From NCBI RefSeq assembly GCF_000020665.1, contig NC_011071.1:2284501-2348500 (forward strand): a stretch of DNA of 64,000 bases, read 5' to 3'. This document shows positions 27,801-35,365 of this stretch, one piece after another (within the stretch, counting starts at the first letter, position 1; every line of letters begins with the position of its first letter). Position numbers and translations under genes: made by a program. The notes below the pieces were generated by a model. It made no database searches. It was not told the DNA's origin and worked only from the letters and a program-made list of their open reading frames with translations. The DNA comes from Stenotrophomonas maltophilia R551-3. GTDB lineage: Bacteria; Pseudomonadota; Gammaproteobacteria; Xanthomonadales; Xanthomonadaceae.

Positions 27801-28140
27801 GGACGCGCTGGAGGCGATGCGGCAGATGCTGCTGGCCTGGGGCTGCGAAGTGGTCGCGGTGCGCGCCGCCAGCGAGGTCGGCGCGTCGGCACATGTGGCC
27901 GCACTGTGGTTGTTCGACTACCACCTGGATGATGGCGATACCGGCGTGGCGCTCTGGCAGCGGCTGCAAGCCGAGCATGGGCAGCGGCCGACAGTGATCC
28001 TCAGCGCCGATACCGGCAGCGATACGCGCGAGGCGGTGCGTGCGGCAGGGCTTTCACTGTTGAACAAGCCCTTCAAGCCACTGGCGCTGCGCTGGGCGAT
28101 CAACCATCTGCTGGCAGCACCTGGCACAGCAACATCCTGA
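24805..28140 (+). CDS. SSS-transporter/hybrid histidine kinase, CrbS/MxtR-like
   Basis: 1111 residues. N-terminal sodium:solute-symporter domain with about 13 helices (residues 1-500), PAS domain (LLEAALENMSQGISVVDAQ), coiled coil, HisKA with VGHDLIQPL, HATPase (NFLANAIRYTR, DTGPGIAPEQ, GLGLGLTIAHRIADLL) and a C-terminal receiver (VLVVDNDADALEAM; phospho-Asp in LFDYHLDD). This is the CrbS/MxtR architecture that senses acetate or related carboxylates and controls acyl-CoA synthetase genes through a LuxR-type regulator. That partner is encoded convergently, 4 bases away. Confidence 0.88.
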   Translation: MLTPSVVLFACIAWTVLLFGVALWGERRGHRLSKVWPLIYALSLAVHCTAWTYYGAASQGLQWGFPIPPTLAGMALIFAFGLPFLLRLGRLAKQHNSATIADLVVARLRADRGLGFTITLVALFGIIPYIALQLKAVSQGLGALLGDRFAPAGAQLDMSFWFALTMAAFTLLFGARKASATEPNRGIVVALGLESLLKLVALLAIGLYAALSVRQAGTPLLEKMAQLPPPAIMPDYLTMVALGAISAFTLPHQFHVGVVELRQTSDLKTARWLFPVYLLLIGLPSVPMALAGAAQLPASVSPDLYVLALPQAGGHHLLALLAYLGSLSAATGMMILSGLTLSIMLGNHGFGSRLLDGIAGGAAAADLRPRVLAFRRAGILAVFLMSWLYSRAMSDTEALSDFGLMSFTALSQLAPAVLLAVYRPRTPSPAIIAGIVLGSLAWLWLVLLPMVVPAAPASTAPDGLHWLAVVSLRPQPGHIAISMGASLAVNLLTIALVSRAVRPSLPRRRDAVAAASLRKTAGRFLGQERARQLMDGHAGQLLDDDRVITIERELTAVVGAGMARLLVEAARDGGTAPLDAVTRAVGEATQVLRFNQRLLEAALENMSQGISVVDAQLQLVAWNSRYAALFKFPPELLQVGQPVVNLTAWALAELKIGDGPGDSRDKALQRRAAHMRRGTPHLSERIFPDNTIVEIRGNPMPGGGYVATFTDVTAFRRAEEALKRSNETLERRVQDRTARLEQAVHEAERANVAKTRFLTAVGHDLIQPLHAAQLLTDAMSQHIESEFLDSFLRQIRGALDSTDDLLSGLLDISRLEAGGLVADPRPFALSTVLDPLAQEFAVLAAARGLQFRHVRSQAWVHSDPLLLRRVLQNFLANAIRYTRHGGVLLGVRRQGQALLIGVHDTGPGIAPEQQAVVFEEFHRVDRSNGQGLGLGLTIAHRIADLLHAPLQLRSVLDHGSAFSISVVRAAPPAAPRAESTAAGTSTIKGIRVLVVDNDADALEAMRQMLLAWGCEVVAVRAASEVGASAHVAALWLFDYHLDDGDTGVALWQRLQAEHGQRPTVILSADTGSDTREAVRAAGLSLLNKPFKPLALRWAINHLLAAPGTATS

Positions 28141-28144
28141 GAGA

Positions 28145-28819
28145 TCAGGTGTCCTGGGTACCTTCAATCTGCCGGGACGGATCGGCCAATCCCATTTCGT
28201 GCAGCACGCGGATCGCCTGTGCACGGTTGCGGACTCCCAGCCGCTCCATGATGCGGGTCATGTGCGCCTTGACGGTGCGCAGCTGTACACCCAGCCGGTC
28301 GGCAATCTGCTTGTTGAGCAGCCCTTCGGCCACCAGGCTCAGCACCTTGTACTGATGTGCGGACAGGCTGGCCAGGCGCGCAGCGAGGTCGGCATCCTTG
28401 CTGAAGGGCGCCACCCGCGCCACTGGCTCACGCAGCAGTGCAGGAATCCAGCGTTCGCCCTCCAGTACCGACTGCAGCGCAGACTGCAGCTCGTTCAGCC
28501 CGGAACTTTTGGGCAGGTAGCCGGCCGCGCCCAGGTCGACTGCGCGGCGGATCACCTGCGGCTCTTCGTTGGCCGAGACGATGATGATCGCCAGTCCGGG
28601 CTGCAATGCACGGATGGTTGCAAGGCCGGCAAGCCCATGGTTGCCGGGCATGTGCAGGTCCAGCAGCATCAGGTCGATCTGCTGGTGTTCCAGGACCTCG
28701 AGCACGCTGTCCAGCGAGTCGGCCTCGCTGATCTGCAGATCGGCCACTGCCTCTTCGGCCGCACGATGCAGTGCCGCGCGGAACAAGGGATGGTCATCGG
28801 CGATGAGCAGGGTCGGCAT
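28145..28819 (-). CDS. LuxR/NarL-family response regulator, CrbR-like
   Basis: 224 residues: receiver domain with acidic pair Asp8-Asp9, phospho-acceptor Asp54 (LLDLHMPG) and Lys104 (LPKSSG), then a C-terminal LuxR helix-turn-helix (LVAEGLLNKQIADRLGVQLRTVKAHM). It is the evident partner of the convergent hybrid kinase. It is divergent from the acyl-CoA synthetase gene, with the ACCTAGGT palindrome 41 bases before its own start, so autoregulation is likely. Confidence 0.9.
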   Translation of the reverse strand: MPTLLIADDHPLFRAALHRAAEEAVADLQISEADSLDSVLEVLEHQQIDLMLLDLHMPGNHGLAGLATIRALQPGLAIIIVSANEEPQVIRRAVDLGAAGYLPKSSGLNELQSALQSVLEGERWIPALLREPVARVAPFSKDADLAARLASLSAHQYKVLSLVAEGLLNKQIADRLGVQLRTVKAHMTRIMERLGVRNRAQAIRVLHEMGLADPSRQIEGTQDT

Positions 28820-28859
28820 GTCCAGGCGAGAGTAGCAAATCGTCCGCGGTTGGACAGGG

Positions 28860-28871
28860 GTACCTAGGTAC
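28860..28871. promoter_or_regulatory. 12-bp palindrome with ACCTAGGT core
   Basis: Perfect palindrome GTACCTAGGTAC between the response regulator gene and the acyl-CoA synthetase, 78 bases before the synthetase start. It shares its 8-base core with the site at 21090-21103. The TACC...GGTA form resembles inverted NarL-type half-sites. Confidence 0.6.
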
Positions 28872-28948
28872 GCTGGCGCGCTCAGGCGGGATTGCTAGTG
28901 TGGACGAATGAAGACCGGCCACTGACAGGCCACCCACGAGGTCACCCC

Positions 28949-30589
28949 ATGTCATTCGCTCCCGATGCCTCTGCCTATCCGCTGCTGATCAAGCAACTGC
29001 TGCACACGCCGCTTGCGGTGAATCCTGACCAGGAGATCGTCTACGGCGATTCGGTCCGCTTCGACTACCGCACCCTGCAGGCGCGCATCTGCCAGTTGGC
29101 CGGACTGCTGACTTCGTTGGGGGTGAAGCACGGCGATACGGTTGCGGTGATGGACTGGGACAGCAACCGCTATCTGGAAGCGTACTTCGCCGTGCCGATG
29201 ATCGGCGCGGTGCTGATGATGGTGAACGTGCGCCTGGCGCCCGAGCAGATCGCCTATACGCTGAACCACAGCGGTGCACGGGTGATCCTCGCCAACCGTG
29301 AGTTCCTGCCGATACTGGAAGGCATCGACGGACAGTTGCCAGACCTGCGCACGCGCATCCTGCTGGACGATGCCGGCGGCCCGTTGCCAGACGGTTTCGT
29401 GACCGAGTACGAAGCCGGTCTGCGGACTGCCACTGCGACCACCGATTTCCCGGACTTCGACGAGAACACCCGCGCAACGGTGTTCTACACCACCGGCACC
29501 ACCGGCCTGCCCAAAGGCGTCTACTTCAGCCATCGGCAACTGGTCCTGCATTCGCTGGCAGGGATGGCGGCGCTGGGCAGCGCGGCCAGCCAGGGGCGCC
29601 TGCACCGCGGTGATGTCTACATGCCGATCACCCCCATGTTCCATGTGCACGCCTGGGGCCTGCCGTATGTGGCGACACTGCTGGGCATCAAGCAGGTCTA
29701 CCCCGGCCGCTATCTGCCAGCCAGCCTGCTGGCATTGATCGCCCGCGAGAAAGTGACCTTCTCGCACTGCGTGCCGACCATCCTGCATATGCTGCTGGAG
29801 CACCCGCTCGCGGCGGAGACGGACCTGGGCAACTGGAAGGTGATCATCGGCGGCGCGGCCCTACCGCGGGCATTGGCGCAGCGGGCACTGGCACGCGGCA
29901 TCGACATCTTCGGTGGCTACGGCATGTCCGAGACCTGCCCGCTGCTGACCCTGGCGCAAATCGATGCGGATGCCGTGACCGATACGGATGAGGTTCTTTC
30001 GCTGCGCACCAAAGCCGGCATTCCGGTACCGCTGGTTGACCTGCGCATTGTCGATCCAGACATGAAGGATGTGGCACACGATGGCATGGCCACCGGCGAG
30101 GTCGTGGTGCGGGCGCCCTGGCTCACCCAGGGTTACCTGCACAATCCGGATGCATCGGCGGCATTGTGGGCAGGCGGCTACCTGCACACCGGGGACATCG
30201 GCAACATCGACAGCGGCGGCTACCTGCGCGTGACCGACCGCATCAAGGATGTGATCAAGACCGGTGGCGAGTGGATCTCATCGCTTGCGCTGGAGGACAT
30301 CATCGCGCTGCATCCGGCGGTCAGCGAGGTCGCGGTGATCGGTATCGCCGACACGAAATGGGGCGAGCGGCCGTTGCCGCTGGTGGTCAGGCAGCCTGGC
30401 AGTGAGGTGACCGAAGCGGAGATCATCGAACTGGTCGCTGCGCGAAGCCGCTCAGGGGACATCTCACGGTATGCGATTCCGGAACGGGTCAGTTTCGTGG
30501 AATCGATCGAGCGGACCAGCGTGGGCAAGATCAACAAGAAGAAGCTGCGTGGGTTGCATGACCCAGCGACTGGCTCGGGCCGTGGGTGA
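28949..30589 (+). CDS. acyl-CoA synthetase (AMP-forming)
   Basis: 546-residue adenylate-forming ligase. Motifs in order: phosphate loop VFYTTGTTGLPKGV, A5 region GYGMSET, GYLHTGDIGNID, hinge TDRIKDVIKTGGEWIS, and the catalytic C-terminal Lys in GKINKKKL. It belongs to the medium/long-chain fatty acid CoA ligase group and activates free acids to acyl-CoA in the cytoplasm. The ATG at 28949 is preferred over the 28892 extension, which runs close to the palindrome. It is divergent from the CrbR-like regulator, as acs is from its regulator in other bacteria. Confidence 0.88.
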   Translation: MSFAPDASAYPLLIKQLLHTPLAVNPDQEIVYGDSVRFDYRTLQARICQLAGLLTSLGVKHGDTVAVMDWDSNRYLEAYFAVPMIGAVLMMVNVRLAPEQIAYTLNHSGARVILANREFLPILEGIDGQLPDLRTRILLDDAGGPLPDGFVTEYEAGLRTATATTDFPDFDENTRATVFYTTGTTGLPKGVYFSHRQLVLHSLAGMAALGSAASQGRLHRGDVYMPITPMFHVHAWGLPYVATLLGIKQVYPGRYLPASLLALIAREKVTFSHCVPTILHMLLEHPLAAETDLGNWKVIIGGAALPRALAQRALARGIDIFGGYGMSETCPLLTLAQIDADAVTDTDEVLSLRTKAGIPVPLVDLRIVDPDMKDVAHDGMATGEVVVRAPWLTQGYLHNPDASAALWAGGYLHTGDIGNIDSGGYLRVTDRIKDVIKTGGEWISSLALEDIIALHPAVSEVAVIGIADTKWGERPLPLVVRQPGSEVTEAEIIELVAARSRSGDISRYAIPERVSFVESIERTSVGKINKKKLRGLHDPATGSGRG

Positions 30590-30640
30590 TCTCCGCCCGA
30601 TTGCCGAGGTCAATGCTCGCACGCCAAGGTATGAAGCGGC

Positions 30641-30666
30641 GCCCCGGGACGATGATCTCCCGGGGC
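30641..30666. terminator. bidirectional terminator hairpin
   Basis: Perfect 9-bp stem GCCCCGGGA / TCCCGGGGC with an 8-base loop, between the convergent acyl-CoA synthetase and the secreted hypothetical gene. No T-run is visible. Confidence 0.65.
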
Positions 30667-30716
30667 ACCACTGCTGTGCAGCAGACCTGGTTCAGTTCCG
30701 CCAGGACCGGTCACCC

Positions 30717-31208
30717 TCAGTCGATGCAAGGTCCCTTCGCAGCGATCTCCGTGCCGGATCCCTTCGCACCGATGCTGGCCGGGCCCTGGCATGCATCAAA
30801 GCTGTACTTGATCAGCTTCCACGACCCACTCGACCATCGGTATGTCCACGACTCGGAAGCACCGCTCGGCAAGGTATTGGAGATCGAGATGACCTCGCCC
30901 TCCACACCGCGTGCAGGCAATGGAACAGGCGGGCCCGCCGCACCGGCCGGCTTCAGGCTGCCAGCAGACTGATAGCTGTGCGAGATGGCCAGTTCGCCCG
31001 TCTGCAACGCCGGCGCGTAGGCGGGCGAATTCCGTTTGATCCAATCGACGATGTAGCCGGCTTCCAGCGAATCCGACGCGTACGTGGCCTTCGTAACTAC
31101 AGTGGCGGTCGCGGTGCCCGCGATCGGTCCTGCATTGACGCCCCCACCGGGGACTCCACTCAGTGCCAGCACCAATGGCAGCGCCGCGCCCAACAGCGAG
31201 AACTTCAT
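30717..31208 (-). CDS. hypothetical secreted protein
   Basis: 163 residues from the ATG at 31208 (AAGGAG at 6 bases). Signal peptide LLGAALPLVLALSGVPGGGVNA, then a mature domain with a Thr-rich start, GYIVDWIKRNSPAYAPAL, a Gly/Ser/Tyr-rich middle and a probable Cys pair at the C-terminus (FDACQG, KGPCID). It is monocistronic, with a terminator hairpin on its 3' side. No family is recognised; a small periplasmic or surface beta-protein is the best description. Confidence 0.65.
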   Translation of the reverse strand: MKFSLLGAALPLVLALSGVPGGGVNAGPIAGTATATVVTKATYASDSLEAGYIVDWIKRNSPAYAPALQTGELAISHSYQSAGSLKPAGAAGPPVPLPARGVEGEVISISNTLPSGASESWTYRWSSGSWKLIKYSFDACQGPASIGAKGSGTEIAAKGPCID

Positions 31209-31386
31209 ACCCTGCTCCTTGTGTGTATGCAGCTTTCTCAACGGGCCGTCTATGACCCGCGGGCAGTGTAGGCATTGCGGACAGGTTGGGCATCGGCGCA
31301 GTCATGCCCATTTCTCATATCCATCAGGCTTCGAGCGCGAGCTGCCCTGCTGAAGGTCGCAGCGCCGATTGTGTTGAACGCGGCGC

Positions 31387-32130
31387 TCAGATCCGCGTCG
31401 TTGCCATGAACCGTTCGCGGTCCTGCTGCGTACGGCGGCGGATCTCCTCCAGCGCCTGGCTTTCGGTGGCCTGCAGCATCGCTTCGAACAGGCGCTGGAA
31501 GTGATGGCGCATCGCATTGCGTGCCGCCACCGGATCACGGGCGCGCAGCGCTTCGAAGATGGCCATGTGCTCATCGGCACGGCTGGCGCCATCGTCATGG
31601 CAGACCCGCGAATAGACCTCGGTGACGCGCGGCAGCTCGCTGCGCATGCGCCAGATCTGCTGCACGAAGTACTCCACTACCGGATTGCCTGACAGGCGGG
31701 CAATGGTCAGATGGAAACGGCGATCGTACTCACCGGCTTCCTCGTCGCTCAGGTCGCGACGGCACAGCGCTTCGGCCAGCCCCTGCAGTTCGGCGATGCC
31801 GGCATCATCCAGGTTGCTGGCGGCCAGCGCGGCAGCCTCGGCCTCGAATACCGCGCGGGCAGCGGTGAGGTCGAAGGCACTGACATCCGGCAACCCACCC
31901 GGGACCTGCGTCGGCCGCGGCTTCACATGCACGCCGGAGCCGATGCGGATGGCGATCCAACCCTGTGCTTCCAGTGCGATCTCGGCCTCGCGGATGGTCA
32001 CCCGGCTGACGCCGAACCGTTCAGCCAGCTCACGCTCGCCCGGCAGGCGCGAGCCCGGCGGAAACTCGCCGTCCTCGATCAGCTTGCGGAGCTTGGCGGC
32101 GATGGTCTGGTAAAGGCGGTTGGCGGACAT
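31387..32130 (-). CDS. GntR/FadR-family regulator of the alginate locus
   Basis: 247 residues: GntR winged helix (FPPGSRLPGERELAERFGVSRVTIREA) and an all-helical FCD ligand domain with conserved Asp/His metal ligands. FCD regulators commonly sense sugar acids. It lies downstream of the TonB receptor gene on the same strand (about 100 bases) and next to the lyase operon, so it most likely represses the alginate genes until a lyase product such as DEH or KDG appears. Candidate operators lie at 35204-35318. Confidence 0.82.
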   Translation of the reverse strand: MSANRLYQTIAAKLRKLIEDGEFPPGSRLPGERELAERFGVSRVTIREAEIALEAQGWIAIRIGSGVHVKPRPTQVPGGLPDVSAFDLTAARAVFEAEAAALAASNLDDAGIAELQGLAEALCRRDLSDEEAGEYDRRFHLTIARLSGNPVVEYFVQQIWRMRSELPRVTEVYSRVCHDDGASRADEHMAIFEALRARDPVAARNAMRHHFQRLFEAMLQATESQALEEIRRRTQQDRERFMATTRI

Positions 32131-32232
32131 GCGGCTGACCCTTGGCGATTCCCTCCGGGCCCCTGCCCTGCCACCGCGGCCGGCAAGGGTCCGGTTGGAG
32201 CGACGGCGCGACCACTGGCCGCGCCGCCCTGT

Positions 32233-35124
32233 TCAGAACTTGTATCGTACACCGAAATACGCACGCCGCCCGTAGGTCACCACTTCGCGGAAGTTCCCAT
32301 AAAGCGGCTGGTAGGCCACGCGCGGCTCGTTGGTCAGGTTCATCAGTTCCAGCGACAGCGACAACTGCTTGTTCACCCGGTAACGCAGGCGCAGGTCGAC
32401 GCTGGTGTTGTCGTCGTAGTAGCGGTTCTGCTGAGCGGTATTGCCAGTGAAGTCCTGGTAATAGTGCGAGCGGAACTTGCCGATGGCCTGGATGTTGAAG
32501 CGCCCAACGTCCCAGTAGATCGAACCGGACAGCACGTGCCGCGAGAAACCGCTCAGACCCGCCGGTGGCACGATGGCCGGAATGATCGTGCCATCACTGG
32601 CCAGCTGCTCGCCCAGCCGCGAATCCTGGGTGTGGTAGTCGGCATCGGCGTAGTTGTAGCTGACCTTGAAGCCCAGCCCGTCGAACGGCTTGGGCAGGTA
32701 CGACAGTCGATGGGTAGCGCTCAGCTCGAAGCCGGTCAGCGTGCTGTCTTCGTCGGTGGTCACCTGCTGCCGCACCGGCACGGTCACGCTCTGTCCATCG
32801 ATGGTGTAGGTCTCCGGCACCAGCGCCGTGGCGGTGCCGCCGTTGAACTGTTTCCAGTACACCGCACCGGCCAGCAGGGTGTCCGGGTTCGGGTACCACT
32901 CCAGCGACAGGTCTCCGTTCCAGGACATCAGGGGTTGTGCAGCTGGGTTGCCACTGGCGCTGATGTCGTCCAGCGCATCGGCCAGATTGCCGTAGGTGGC
33001 ATCGCTGCTGACGTTGATGGTGCGCCCTGCGCCCAGCGCGGCGATATCCGGCCGTGACATCGCGCGGTAGGCGCCGACCCGCAGCAACAGGTCCGGCCGC
33101 AGTTCGAAAGCCGCGTTCAGGCTGGGCAGCAGCTTGTCGTTGCCCGCCTTGAACACCTGGGTGCTGTAGTCGCCGGTGGGCTGCAGACGGATCGTACCGT
33201 CTCCGTTGTCTTCAATGCGCAGGCCGGTACGCACCCCTTCGGAACGCACATCGGTCTTCACCCAGCGCAGGCCAAGGTTGCCGGTCACCGGCAGCCCAAA
33301 CAGCGTGCTGCTGAACTCGCCCATCAGGTAGAGCGCGCGGGTCTTCTCGGTGATATCGACATTGTTCGGATCCTGGAAGCCCGGATCGAGGCCGCTGTCC
33401 AGGCTGCCACGGAACGACTGGTACAGGCAGTTCGGATCGAAGTACGCCCAGGACGAAATCGTGTTGCCGCTGGCCGCATCCATGAAGTCATCCTGCGGGA
33501 ACGGCGCGCGGCAGGCCTGGTTGGCGGCGATGATCTTCGCTTTGTCGGCCGCCACGCGCTGGTCGTAGTCGGTTACCAGGGTGTTGTCGCGCAGGCGGTA
33601 GTCGGCCTGGCTGGCGCGCACGCCGCCTTTGATGCGGGTGAAGAAACCGGACTCCGGCATGAAGCTGGCATCGAAGCGGCCGGCCTTGATCCTGTGGTCG
33701 TTCTCCGTTGCGCTGGAGGTGACGCGCGCCGCGCCGGTGTAGGCGTCCCAGTTGTTGGGGTCGAAGTTCGGCGCCAGGGCAACACTGGGCACTTCGCCAT
33801 GCCAGTCCCAGTCGTAGTCCACGTACCCGGTGGCGCCACTGCTGATGCCGGGAACGATGGCATTGTTGACGTCGCGCTGGTTGGCGCGCAGCCGGGTCAT
33901 GCGCTCGCTGTCGAGACGATTGGTGTGCGAGTAGGAAAGATCGGTGGACAGTTCCCACGCCGCGCTTGGCCGCAGGATCAGATTCAGGCCACCACCGGTG
34001 TATTCCTCACCGCGCCAATAGCGGTTGGAGGTGGAATCGATCGAAGTGCTGCCATGCAGGTGGCGCACGATACCCTCGTCGTCCACCTCGCGCTGGGTAA
34101 TGCCGCGGCGCGCATTGGACAGGCTCAGGTCACTGCGGTTCTCGTACCAGTTGCGCTGGGTGTGCTCAAAGTCGACATTCAATTCGACCACGTCATTGGG
34201 CCGCCACTGCAGTGCGGCGAACTCGCTCTGCCGATCGTTGCGCTCCTGCTTGAGGCGGTAGATGCGGCTGCTCGGCACCAGGTAATACGGCGCACCGTTG
34301 GCGATGGCCTGTGCACTGACTTCGCCACAGTTGGCATTGGCCACGTTCTGCGTGCCATCGCAGGCATACCAGGTGGAACCGCTGGTGATGCTTTCTTCCG
34401 GATCGGTACCTTCCAGGCGCTGGAAGCCCAGCGATATGCCCAGCTTCTGCCCGTTGCCGAACTCGAACTGGTCGATGTAGCTGGCGGTGCCACGGTAGCC
34501 GATGCCGTCGTCGTCGCGGTACTTCTTGTCATACTCGGCCCAGCTGCCACGCATATCGATCTGCGCCGAGCGCTTGCCGTACTCCAATGGACGTACCGTT
34601 TCCAGGCCGATGGTGCCAGCCACGCCACCTTCGATGATGTCGGCGCGCTGGCTCTTGTAGATGGCCACGGTGTTGATCAGCTCAGCCGGGAACATATTGA
34701 AGTTCACCGAGCGGTCGCCACTGCCGTTGGTGATCTCGCGGCCGTTGAAATTGGTGCTGCTGAGGAAGGCGCCCAGGCCACGGATCGAGATTTCCGAGGC
34801 ACCGGTCTTGTCGCGGGTCGAGGCGGCACCGGTCAGGGTCTCGATGGCATCGGCCAGCGACGGCGCCGGCAGGTCGCCGATGTCGTCGGCGGAGAGCACA
34901 TCGGCAATGACCGTATCGTCGCGCTTCTTGTTGATCGAACTCTGCATGGACTCGCGGATGCCGGTGACCTGCACCTGGTCCAGCGTGGTGGGATCCTGCC
35001 CTGCCGCGTCCTTGCTGGATTGCGCCTGGGCCGTGGGCAGGCCCGCCAGCACGGCGAGCAGCGCCACGATCAGGGGTGTGGGGGACAACGAGATGCTGTG
35101 CACTGCTCCGGCGGGTCGCCGCAT
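32233..35124 (-). CDS. TonB-dependent receptor for alginate oligosaccharides
   Basis: 963 residues from the ATG at 35124 (GGGAGGAGG upstream). Signal peptide ending LPTAQA, TonB box TLDQVQVTGIRESMQSSI, plug (VIADVLSADDIGDLPAPSLADAIETL, ISIRGLGAFLSSTNFNGRE) and a long barrel ending YFGVRYKF. This is the large carbohydrate-type receptor found in xanthomonad polysaccharide utilisation loci. Its gene is divergent from the PL6-PL17 lyase operon, so the cargo is most likely alginate oligomers released by the PL6 enzyme. Confidence 0.87.
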   Translation of the reverse strand: MRRPAGAVHSISLSPTPLIVALLAVLAGLPTAQAQSSKDAAGQDPTTLDQVQVTGIRESMQSSINKKRDDTVIADVLSADDIGDLPAPSLADAIETLTGAASTRDKTGASEISIRGLGAFLSSTNFNGREITNGSGDRSVNFNMFPAELINTVAIYKSQRADIIEGGVAGTIGLETVRPLEYGKRSAQIDMRGSWAEYDKKYRDDDGIGYRGTASYIDQFEFGNGQKLGISLGFQRLEGTDPEESITSGSTWYACDGTQNVANANCGEVSAQAIANGAPYYLVPSSRIYRLKQERNDRQSEFAALQWRPNDVVELNVDFEHTQRNWYENRSDLSLSNARRGITQREVDDEGIVRHLHGSTSIDSTSNRYWRGEEYTGGGLNLILRPSAAWELSTDLSYSHTNRLDSERMTRLRANQRDVNNAIVPGISSGATGYVDYDWDWHGEVPSVALAPNFDPNNWDAYTGAARVTSSATENDHRIKAGRFDASFMPESGFFTRIKGGVRASQADYRLRDNTLVTDYDQRVAADKAKIIAANQACRAPFPQDDFMDAASGNTISSWAYFDPNCLYQSFRGSLDSGLDPGFQDPNNVDITEKTRALYLMGEFSSTLFGLPVTGNLGLRWVKTDVRSEGVRTGLRIEDNGDGTIRLQPTGDYSTQVFKAGNDKLLPSLNAAFELRPDLLLRVGAYRAMSRPDIAALGAGRTINVSSDATYGNLADALDDISASGNPAAQPLMSWNGDLSLEWYPNPDTLLAGAVYWKQFNGGTATALVPETYTIDGQSVTVPVRQQVTTDEDSTLTGFELSATHRLSYLPKPFDGLGFKVSYNYADADYHTQDSRLGEQLASDGTIIPAIVPPAGLSGFSRHVLSGSIYWDVGRFNIQAIGKFRSHYYQDFTGNTAQQNRYYDDNTSVDLRLRYRVNKQLSLSLELMNLTNEPRVAYQPLYGNFREVVTYGRRAYFGVRYKF

Positions 35125-35203
35125 GGTTTCCTCCTCCCAAAGGATCGCCTGCATGCCAGGCGTGGGATGCAGCTTCGGCACGACGACATGAAAATGTCAA
35201 CCA

Positions 35204-35318
35204 ATTGGTATGCGATTTCGTAAATGCCTTTTATCTATACCACTTGGCCGCCATTTAATGTGCTTTTGCAGCATGACTTTGCGCCAACTCTGGCTTACAA
35301 AGGACCCCGAAGTGGTAT
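35204..35318. promoter_or_regulatory. candidate GntR operator cluster
   Basis: ATACCACTT (35237-35245) and its exact reverse complement AAGTGGTAT (35310-35318) flank the promoter region of the PL6 gene. A third related site, ATTGGTATGC, is at 35204-35213, and GGTATGC is common to the first and last. The stretch is AT-rich compared with its surroundings. These are probable sites for the FCD-type regulator encoded at 31387-32130. Confidence 0.5.
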
Positions 35319-35365
35319 GCAAGCCCACCCTGAAACGACGGCACGGCCGCCTCTGGAAGGATCTC

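Noticed and set aside
25390..27978. 862-residue open frame antisense to the hybrid kinase gene
   Set aside because: It has no domain and a His/Gln/Arg-rich shadow composition, and it is fully inside a well-supported gene. High GC keeps the opposite frame open.
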